Below, one piece after another: positions 1 to 5,998 of a stretch of DNA of 64,000 bases; positions within the stretch are counted from its first letter, which is position 1, and each line of letters opens with the position of its first letter. The stretch is from positions 62,001-126,000 of the forward strand of contig NZ_CAJYHX010000008.1 in NCBI RefSeq assembly GCF_913774285.1, written 5' to 3'. The position numbers were made by a program, and so were the translations under genes. The notes beneath the pieces were generated by a model. It had not been told where the DNA came from. It made no database searches and saw only the letters and a list, made by a program, of their open reading frames with translations. The stretch comes from an uncultured Sphingomonas sp. Its GTDB lineage: Bacteria; Pseudomonadota; Alphaproteobacteria; Sphingomonadales; Sphingomonadaceae.

Positions 1-1358
1 GCGACATAATCGGGGTGACGCGCGACCATGTCCGCGTTCAGCCGCACCAGGGCGGCACGCATCTCGCTGGCATGATCCTGATCGACGCAGAAGACGATCG
101 TCTTCGCGTAGCGATCGGTGTTCCTCAGGAAATCGGTGAGGTGCCGGGCGATGGCTTCGGTGCGCGCACGGAGCGCAACGGTGCGCTCGAAATCGCGGGT
201 CTGATATTCCTCGTCCGGCACCGCGCGGCCGAACCGGTCCAACTCGCCCGCGCTGGGTCGCCAGCCAACGGCGTCGAGATCGGTTACGATCCGGTGCACG
301 CGGTATGGGGCCAGGAAGCCGTCGGCGATGCCCTGCGCCAGGCTGTAGGTATAGAGCGCGTCGCCGAAATAGCGGTAGGTGTCGCGGCTCTCTTCGCGCA
401 GCGGCGTCGCCGTCATGCCGAGCTGATAGGCTGGTTCGAACCATTCGAGGATCTCGCGCCAGCTGCTGTCGGATCGGGCGCTGCCGCGGTGGCATTCGTC
501 GATGACGATCAGGTCGAAGAAGTCGCGGGCGAACTCGTGGTAGAGGCCGGGGCGCCGCTCGTCTGCGGCGATGGCTTGGTAGGTGGAAAAATAGATGTCG
601 CGGCCATGACTGACCGCGCCTGCGCCGAGCTTCCACCGGGCATCGCCGAACGGGATGAAGGTCTTGTCCTTGGGATCGTCGACCAGAATGTTGCGATCGG
701 CGAGAAACAGGATCTTCGGCCGCCGGTGGTCCCCGCGCTTGTTCCAGCTGGCGGACCAAAGCCGCCAGCAGATCTGGAACGCAACGGCGGTCTTTCCGGC
801 GCCAGTGCACAGGTTGAGCAGGAGGCGTCGCTGGCCACCATGGATCGCCTCCAGCGAGCGGTTGACCGAAATCTCCTGATAGTAACGCAGCGGTCGCTCG
901 GCATCCGGGAAGCCGGGCTCGAGCACACGGTCGGCTACGGGTTCAGGAAGGTCCAGCCGCTCCCGGAGCCGCTGCCACAGTTCGTCCGGCGATGGGAAGT
1001 CGGCGCGCACCGCTTCGGTGCCCGCGACCATGTCGATCTCGATGATCTCATGCCCGTTGCTGGCATAGGCGAAGCGCAATCCCAGCACTTCGGCATAGTC
1101 CCGCGCCTGTTGAACCCCATCCTGCGCCGATCGATACCCAGCCTTGGCCTCGATGACCGCGATCGGATAATCTGGACGATAGCGCAGGATGTAGTCGGCG
1201 CGTTTCTTCTGTCCGCGGCGCGGGGTTCCGCCGACGAACATCACCCGCCCATCGGTGAAGGTGCGCTGCTCCTGAATCGCGCAAGGCGCATCCTCCCATC
1301 CGGCTGCTTGCAACCGAGGAACGATCAACTTCCGGCAGGTATCGGCTTCTGTAATCAT
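1..1358 (-). CDS. hsdR: Type I restriction endonuclease R subunit (HsdR), 3' part outside window
   Basis: This is the motor and nuclease subunit of a type I restriction system. It translocates DNA using ATP and cuts unmethylated DNA. The first 452 codons are present; the C-terminus runs off the left edge. Residues 55-72 carry a PD-(D/E)xK-like nuclease core (D55, E70-A-K72). Walker A CTGAGKT lies near residues 184-190, the DECH box at 287-290, and GMTATP near 314-319. The ATG at 1358 was chosen because the protein then begins in the usual EcoEI-type R-subunit way (MITEADTC); the frame is open further upstream but without a better site. The M and S subunits are not in the window and would lie to the left. 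Identification of the family is secure; specificity cannot be read. Confidence 0.88.
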   Translation of the reverse strand, partial: MITEADTCRKLIVPRLQAAGWEDAPCAIQEQRTFTDGRVMFVGGTPRRGQKKRADYILRYRPDYPIAVIEAKAGYRSAQDGVQQARDYAEVLGLRFAYASNGHEIIEIDMVAGTEAVRADFPSPDELWQRLRERLDLPEPVADRVLEPGFPDAERPLRYYQEISVNRSLEAIHGGQRRLLLNLCTGAGKTAVAFQICWRLWSASWNKRGDHRRPKILFLADRNILVDDPKDKTFIPFGDARWKLGAGAVSHGRDIYFSTYQAIAADERRPGLYHEFARDFFDLIVIDECHRGSARSDSSWREILEWFEPAYQLGMTATPLREESRDTYRYFGDALYTYSLAQGIADGFLAPYRVHRIVTDLDAVGWRPSAGELDRFGRAVPDEEYQTRDFERTVALRARTEAIARHLTDFLRNTDRYAKTIVFCVDQDHASEMRAALVRLNADMVARHPDYV

Positions 1359-1463
1359 CGCTTGGAAGTTCTTTTGGCGCGAACGCAGAGCGCAGGCAAC
1401 CTCGCGCGGAAGCGGCGGACTGTGAATCGGCTTCTCTGCCACGAGTAGCAATATGGCAGGCGA

Positions 1464-1673
1464 TCAGCGAACGTCGTCTACATGGTAGAAGATGGGATTG
1501 TGCATCCACTCGTTGACGGCGGATTCCCGCCAGCCGGCGCAGCGGGTGGCGATGCGCACCTGCTTGGGGAAGGTCCCCTTCTGGATCTTCCGGTAGAGCG
1601 TCGCGCGAGACAGGCTGGTCCTGCGGAGCACCTCCTTGAGGCGAAGGAAGCGGTCAGGTTGCTGTTGGATCAT
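1464..1673 (-). CDS. AlpA-family helix-turn-helix regulator
   Basis: This is a 69-residue DNA-binding protein of the AlpA/MerR-like excisionase fold, typical of integrated mobile elements, where such proteins control excision or integrase expression. The recognisable core is a helix-turn-helix near residues 12-30 (LKEVLRRTSLSRATLYRKI) followed by a wing with RIATRCAGWRESAVNEW, the usual AlpA signature. It lies about 100 bp upstream of hsdR on the same strand and could be co-transcribed with it. No integrase gene is adjacent inside the window, so its target cannot be named. Confidence 0.82.
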   Translation of the reverse strand: MIQQQPDRFLRLKEVLRRTSLSRATLYRKIQKGTFPKQVRIATRCAGWRESAVNEWMHNPIFYHVDDVR

Positions 1674-2249
1674 GGTTCAGTCTCCTGTGTCTTGCGGGGT
1701 CCTTTTGTGCTTGTCGGAGACAGAGTTGGGGTGACGATCGCCGTCGTCAATGGCATGAAAATTGGCTGTTTTACGGGAGTTTGTCCCTAGACGTTCCCAT
1801 TCGTCCGCTACCGTTCCAAAAGTGCGGGAAAATTACTTTGAGGGCGGATGACGTGGCGCCTCAGGCTGTTCCAGCCTGACCGCGCTCTACTTCCGCGTGC
1901 CGCTCCAGCCGAGCCGCCTTGCGGCGTCTCGGCGGCTTCGCCGTGACGATCGCATGACGCTGACCGGTCCGCGTCGCTGACCGGTCGGCATGGGCGCCAT
2001 GCCTCTGGCGGTCGCCGCGCCGGTGGCGCGGCGGCGCGGTGCCTTCGGCGTCATGGTGGCAGGGGGCGTCACGGCCCTGTAGCCCCGCCTCGGCGCGGCG
2101 CAACCCGGCAGCCTTGCTGCCGGGTCATCCACGTTCGTTCCTGCCCTTCGGGTGCGCCCCGCCTTCGTCCGGCGGGGCTGTCGGTCCGCTCCTGCCGCCC
2201 CTCGCCACCCCGGCGCCGGTCGATGGCGGTTTTAGGAAGGAGCAAGGAG
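1674..2249. repeat. Gene-free stretch with a cluster of short GC-rich hairpins
   Basis: No credible gene is seen between the AlpA-like gene and ardC. The first part is the promoter side of the AlpA-like gene. From 1861 on there are perfect inverted repeats with tiny CTT or TTC loops: 1861-1868/1872-1879, 1913-1917/1921-1925 and 2103-2112/2116-2125 (10-bp stem), plus 2156-2163/2171-2178 with a 7-nt loop. None is followed by a T-run, so ordinary terminators are unlikely. A short direct repeat (GCTGACCGGTC) occurs twice near 1958-1985. The ardC ribosome site AGGAAGGAG is at 2234-2242. Confidence 0.6.
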
Positions 2250-3137
2250 ATGCAGAGCAACGAACGTCAGAGCCTCTACGGCGAGGTGACCGCCCGGATC
2301 ATCGCGGAGCTGGAGCAAGGCCGGTTGCCGTGGGTACAGCCCTGGGATGCGGCGCGGTGCCCCTGTACCATGCCGAGGAACGCCGTATCGGCCCGAGCCT
2401 ATTCGGGGATCAATGTGCTGATCCTGTGGGCGGCGGCGATCGATGGCGGCTATGCTGGCCAGCGCTGGCTGACCTACCGGCAGGCCGAAGCGGCGGGCGG
2501 GCACGTTCGGCGCGGCGAAAAGGGCACGGTGGTCTGCTATGCGGACCGCTTCACCCCGAAGGACGAGGCCGAGAAGGCCCAAGGCGAAGACCGGGAGGCG
2601 CGGACCATTGCCTTTCTGAAGCGCTTCACCGTGTTCAATGTCGACCAGTGCGACGGCCTGCCCGAGGCGATGACCAGCATTCCGGTTCTGCCCGATCCCG
2701 TTTTGGCGATTGCCGAGGCGGATCGGGTGATTGCAGCCAGCGGCGCGGATTTCCGGATCGGCGGGAGCGAGGCCTATTATTCGCCATTGCAGGACGTCGT
2801 GCAGGTGCCGCCGCAGGCCGCCTTCCATGATCCAGTGAACTGGTACCGGACGGCGCTGCACGAGCTTGGCCATTTCACCGGCCATCGGAGCCGCTTGGAC
2901 CGCGACCAGTCCGGTGCCTTCGGATCGGCGTCGTACGCAAAAGAGGAACTCGTCGCGGAAATGTCGGCCGCGTTCACCTGCGCGTCTCTCGGCATTGTGC
3001 CCAGCGTCCGGCACAGCGACTATATCGGGTCGTGGCTCGCGGTGCTGCGCGGTGACGAGAAGGCGATCTTCCGGGCTGCCAGTGCGGCGAGCAAGGCGGC
3101 GGACTTCCTCCTTTCCGGTGGGGAGGCACGGTCATGA
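2250..3137 (+). CDS. ardC: ArdC-like anti-restriction / zincin metallopeptidase-domain protein
   Basis: This 295-residue protein has an N-terminal ssDNA-binding ArdC/DUF1738-type domain (MQSNERQSLYGEVTARII) and a C-terminal zincin-like domain carrying the zinc motif HELGHFTGH near residue 208. ArdC proteins enter the recipient with transferred single-stranded DNA and protect it from restriction. The ATG at 2250 is preferred over the one at 2223 because AGGAAGGAG at 2234-2242 sits 7 nt before it. The stop overlaps the start of the next gene as ATGA, indicating translational coupling. Location beside transfer genes and a type I restriction gene fits the role. Confidence 0.87.
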   Translation: MQSNERQSLYGEVTARIIAELEQGRLPWVQPWDAARCPCTMPRNAVSARAYSGINVLILWAAAIDGGYAGQRWLTYRQAEAAGGHVRRGEKGTVVCYADRFTPKDEAEKAQGEDREARTIAFLKRFTVFNVDQCDGLPEAMTSIPVLPDPVLAIAEADRVIAASGADFRIGGSEAYYSPLQDVVQVPPQAAFHDPVNWYRTALHELGHFTGHRSRLDRDQSGAFGSASYAKEELVAEMSAAFTCASLGIVPSVRHSDYIGSWLAVLRGDEKAIFRAASAASKAADFLLSGGEARS

Positions 3138-3379
3138 CCGGGCGGCTTCCACCCCATGTCTTCCGACGCCGGGGCTTTCGTGCCCTTCGTCGGATGACCG
3201 AGCGGCAGCGCGCGATCTTCTGGGCGATGCGGTTCGAGGAGATCGACTATCCGACGCTTGGGCGACGCCACGGCATCAGCGCGGAGGAAGTGGAGGCGGA
3301 ATTTGCTGCCGCCCTCACCCTTTTCATGCGGATCATCGATACGCCGGAACCGTGGTGGCGCCGGCTTTGGCCTTGGTGA
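3134..3379 (+). CDS. Small sigma-factor region 4-like HTH protein
   Basis: This is an 81-residue basic protein. The segment from residue 21 (MTERQRAIFWAMRFEEIDY) through the predicted recognition part (LGRRHGISAEEVEAEF) resembles sigma-70 region 4, the helix-turn-helix that contacts the -35 element. No region 2 is present, so it cannot act as a complete sigma factor. It starts inside the ardC stop codon (ATGA), so the two are co-translated. Likely a transcription regulator of the element; the exact target is unknown. The C-terminus is Trp-rich (WWRRLWPW). Confidence 0.72.
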   Translation: MTGRLPPHVFRRRGFRALRRMTERQRAIFWAMRFEEIDYPTLGRRHGISAEEVEAEFAAALTLFMRIIDTPEPWWRRLWPW

Positions 3380-3456
3380 TCGCCGGCATTCGAACAGACC
3401 GCTTGCCGCCGGGTGGCTTGCCATCGGGCGGCAAGCCCGACAGGGTAGCTTCCGCC

Positions 3457-4386
3457 ATGCGCAGCAATCTCGATCATCTTCCGCCTGCCAAGCAGCGCGA
3501 GCTGGAGCGCGTGGTGCAGATCGTCTTCGAGGAATTCGATGACGCCTTCGCCCTCGCCAGCCACGAGTGGAAGAAGAAGGGCCGCATCCTCAAGGTCATC
3601 CTGTACGGCAGCTACGCGCGCGGCAACTGGATCGACGAGCCGCATACCGCCAAAGGCTACAAGTCCGATTATGACCTGCTGATCATCGTCAACGACAAGC
3701 GCCTGACCGACCGCATCAAATATTGGGCGAATGTCGATGATCGGCTGATGCGCGAATTTGGCATCACCGGCAGCATCAAGACCCCCGTCAATTTCATCGT
3801 TCACAGCCTGCAGGAGGTGAACGACGGGCTCGCCCATGGCCGCTATTTCTTCATGGACGTCGCCCGCGACGGCATCGCGCTCTACCAGAGCGACAAGAGC
3901 GAGCTGCACCAGCCCAAGCCGAAGTCGCCGCATGCGGCGCTCACCTTGGCGAAGGAGTATTACGACGAGTGGTTTCCCAGCGCGCTGGTCTATTTGGCAA
4001 CTGCTCGCGATCTCGTCGCCCAAGGACGAACCAAAGAGCCGGCGTTCATCCTTCACCAGTCCGCCGAGCGCCTATATCACTGCGTCCTATTGGTGGTGAC
4101 CTTCTACACGCCGCACGTTCACAATCTGGCCTTCCTGCGTACCCAAGCCGAACGACTTGACGCGCGCCTGACGCATGTCTGGCCCGGCGACAACCGCAAG
4201 CAGCGTGGCATGTTCGAGAAGCTCAAGGAAGCCTATGTGAAGGCGCGATATTCGAAGCATTACCGGATCAGCATCGAGGAGCTGACTTGGCTCGTAGAGC
4301 GGGTCGAGGAACTGGGCCGCGTCGTGCAAGAAATTTGCTCGGAGCGCATCGCCCAGCTGGAGGCGACCGCACGGAATGCAGGATGA
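3457..4386 (+). CDS. Fused nucleotidyltransferase-HEPN protein
   Basis: This 309-residue protein has two parts. Residues about 40-130 form a polymerase-beta-type nucleotidyltransferase with GSYARG and, about ten residues on, SDYDLLIIV (the G-S...D-x-D metal-binding pattern). Residues about 165-300 form an all-helical HEPN domain (KEYYDEWFPSALVYLATARD). As separate genes, MNT and HEPN modules make a toxin-antitoxin pair in which the nucleotidyltransferase AMPylates the HEPN RNase; here both lie in one chain. The ATG at 3457 begins the recognisable protein; the frame is open upstream but there it is antisense or out-of-frame relative to ardC. No strong ribosome site is visible. Whether it acts as toxin, defence or housekeeping factor cannot be told. 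Confidence 0.82.
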   Translation: MRSNLDHLPPAKQRELERVVQIVFEEFDDAFALASHEWKKKGRILKVILYGSYARGNWIDEPHTAKGYKSDYDLLIIVNDKRLTDRIKYWANVDDRLMREFGITGSIKTPVNFIVHSLQEVNDGLAHGRYFFMDVARDGIALYQSDKSELHQPKPKSPHAALTLAKEYYDEWFPSALVYLATARDLVAQGRTKEPAFILHQSAERLYHCVLLVVTFYTPHVHNLAFLRTQAERLDARLTHVWPGDNRKQRGMFEKLKEAYVKARYSKHYRISIEELTWLVERVEELGRVVQEICSERIAQLEATARNAG

Positions 4387-4399
4387 TGCGGGGCTAGCC

Positions 4400-5239
4400 A
4401 TGAGCCTGACCTTCGGTGATGCCTTGGCGAAATGCGGCTTGGCGCGTTCCGATGTGCGCCTATTGCGTCACCAGGCCAAATCGCCTTCGGGCCGCACGCC
4501 CTATCTCCTCTGGCGCGATCAGCGGACCGCCTTTGACGAATATCAGTCCGTGCAGAGCGACGCGAACCGCGCGAAACTCGCGGCCCCGTTCTGGGCAAGC
4601 TTCGTGGTCCCGGCAAATGGTGGCACCCTGTTTTCCGGGCTCTACCTCGCCGAGCGGATCGGGCCAGCGGCGAGCGACTGGGTCGACCCGCTGTACGAGA
4701 GACCCGGTAGCGAACTGACGACAAGCCAACTCGATCGATATCGCGTGACGCCTTCGCCGTTGCTCGTCAGTTACGTCGGCAAGCTTTGGATCGAATGGGG
4801 CGCCGGCACTCGGAGTTGGATCCAGCGAGCCGACAACCAGGACAAGGCAATCGTTCAGCTCACACGGGAATTCCGCGAAGATGCATTCCCGGGATACGAT
4901 CGGTTCATCGCAAACGTCTCGGACGTTGCCACGCTTCCGCTCGGCTGGGTCGAGGCGCTGCGGGCGGCACGCGGTGTCTATCTGCTGACATCGGCACGTA
5001 CGAAAGAACAGTATGTTGGATCGGCTACCGGCGAAGGAGGATTCTACGCCCGTTGGCTCAACTATGCATCGGACGGGCATGGCGGCAACATCGGCCTGAA
5101 AAGCGCCGATCCAAGCGATTATCAGATCGCCATTCTCGAATGTGCCGGGTCGGCTGCGAGCTACGAACAGGTTCTTTTCCTCGAAAGCCTATGGAAGCGG
5201 AAGCTGCAAAGTCGCGAGATGGGCCTCAATCGGAACTGA
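4400..5239 (+). CDS. GIY-YIG nuclease family protein
   Basis: This 279-residue protein has a C-terminal GIY-YIG fold from about residue 195: GVYLLT, then YVGSA, and a conserved Arg in FYARWLNY. GIY-YIG domains are divalent-metal-dependent DNA-cutting modules. The N-terminal 190 residues match no family I recognise; they may supply target recognition. An alternative ATG at 4376 overlaps the stop of the MNT-HEPN gene; 4400 is preferred for its more protein-like start (MSLTFGDALAKCG). It follows the MNT-HEPN gene by 13 bp and probably shares its transcript. Confidence 0.75.
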   Translation: MSLTFGDALAKCGLARSDVRLLRHQAKSPSGRTPYLLWRDQRTAFDEYQSVQSDANRAKLAAPFWASFVVPANGGTLFSGLYLAERIGPAASDWVDPLYERPGSELTTSQLDRYRVTPSPLLVSYVGKLWIEWGAGTRSWIQRADNQDKAIVQLTREFREDAFPGYDRFIANVSDVATLPLGWVEALRAARGVYLLTSARTKEQYVGSATGEGGFYARWLNYASDGHGGNIGLKSADPSDYQIAILECAGSAASYEQVLFLESLWKRKLQSREMGLNRN

Positions 5240-5259
5240 AGGCGTAGCGCCAGCAACGG

Positions 5260-5487
5260 TCAGCGCGGGCCCACCTCATCTTCGCTGAACGCGCGGCGTC
5301 CCCGCCTGCGCCAGATGGCGACCAATTGCTCGCGGTCGGCGCCGTCCCTCGCGCGAAGTTTCGCCGCCGCTTCGATCAAGATCCCGAGGATTGCCGCACG
5401 GTCGTCGTCGGTCAGCTCGACCAGCCCCGCCTTAGCCACAAGCCCGCCCAGCTCAATCAGCTGCCGCGTGCGTTCGCGCCGTTTCAC
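5260..5487 (-). CDS. traD: Conjugal transfer protein TraD (small, Ti-type)
   Basis: A 75-residue charged protein (MKRRERTRQLIELGGLVAKA) of the type found between traC and the coupling-protein gene in Agrobacterium Ti and Ri plasmids and related elements. TraD is an accessory factor of DNA transfer with no known catalytic role. It lies 54 bp downstream of traC on the same strand and divergent from traA, the classic arrangement around oriT. The coupling protein gene traG that usually follows is not present here; the GIY-YIG gene faces it instead, so the transfer set is incomplete in this window. Confidence 0.78.
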   Translation of the reverse strand: MKRRERTRQLIELGGLVAKAGLVELTDDDRAAILGILIEAAAKLRARDGADREQLVAIWRRRGRRAFSEDEVGPR

Positions 5488-5541
5488 CTGCCATTTACGG
5501 CGACATGCCGCGCCTGCTTCGCCTGGAGTCGATTCCGCGCC

Positions 5542-5826
5542 TCAGTCACTCGCCGCAGCGCCGCCCGGCTCGCGGCCAGTGCGGCCGCCAGCGCCTTGCT
5601 GTTTACGCTGAAAGAAAGCGGCGCCCCGTTTGCGCCACGCCTCCCGCGTCGCTGCATCGATGCCTGCTGCATGGAGCAACGCGCCGGCCAGTTCCTCTAC
5701 GCCCAGCGTATCCGCGCCGGTCGCCATCACCAGTTCGCCGAGCTGGTTCTGTTTGCGCGTTTTCAGTTGGCGCGCCTTGTCGGCGAGCGCTTTCAGGTCC
5801 ACATCATAGTCTCGGGGCTTTCGCAT
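5542..5826 (-). CDS. traC: Conjugal transfer protein TraC (Ti-type relaxosome accessory)
   Basis: A 94-residue protein starting MRKPRDYDVDLKALADKARQ and containing the typical TraC core QLGELVMATGADTLGVEELA. TraC-type proteins help load the relaxase at oriT. The ATG at 5826 is preceded by GGGAAGGAC; a longer frame open to 6000 would run through oriT and is rejected. Divergent from traA, with oriT in the 172-bp gap. The Ala/Gly-rich C-terminus (GGAAASD) is lineage-typical. Confidence 0.82.
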   Translation of the reverse strand: MRKPRDYDVDLKALADKARQLKTRKQNQLGELVMATGADTLGVEELAGALLHAAGIDAATREAWRKRGAAFFQRKQQGAGGRTGREPGGAAASD

Positions 5827-5941
5827 CGTCCGGTCCTTCCCTTGTGTCGGTCGGACAGACCAGATATCGCTACAGCCAGAACACGCCAATAGCCTGAAAC
5901 TTCGTGAGATCTCGCGGTCCAGAGAGCGATGAAATCGTTCG

Positions 5942-5969
5942 AGGGCGCGCTTATACGTCGTGCCGACGT
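5942..5969 (-). other. oriT: oriT: nic-like site with adjacent inverted repeat
   Basis: In the traC-traA gap the minus strand reads TAAGCGCGCCCT (5953-5942), one base different from the TAAGTGCGCCCT core of RSF1010/Ti-class nic sites. One base upstream on that strand is a perfect 6-bp inverted repeat ACGTCG/CGACGT with a 3-nt loop (5955-5960 and 5964-5969). Inverted repeat followed by nic core is the architecture of MobQ-family origins, and the neighbouring TraA is a MobQ-type relaxase. The nick would be expected inside the GCG|CCC part by analogy. Position and layout are seen; function is inferred. Confidence 0.75.
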
Positions 5970-5998
5970 GCACTTTTAGGCGTATCTGGTGCGTCGTC

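Noticed and set aside
15..1448. 477-codon plus-strand frame at the left edge
   Set aside because: Antisense of hsdR, whose minus-strand translation carries Walker A, DECH and nuclease motifs.
2223..2249. Upstream ATG as the ardC start
   Set aside because: It would put the strong AGGAAGGAG ribosome site inside the coding region; ATG 2250 is correctly spaced from it.
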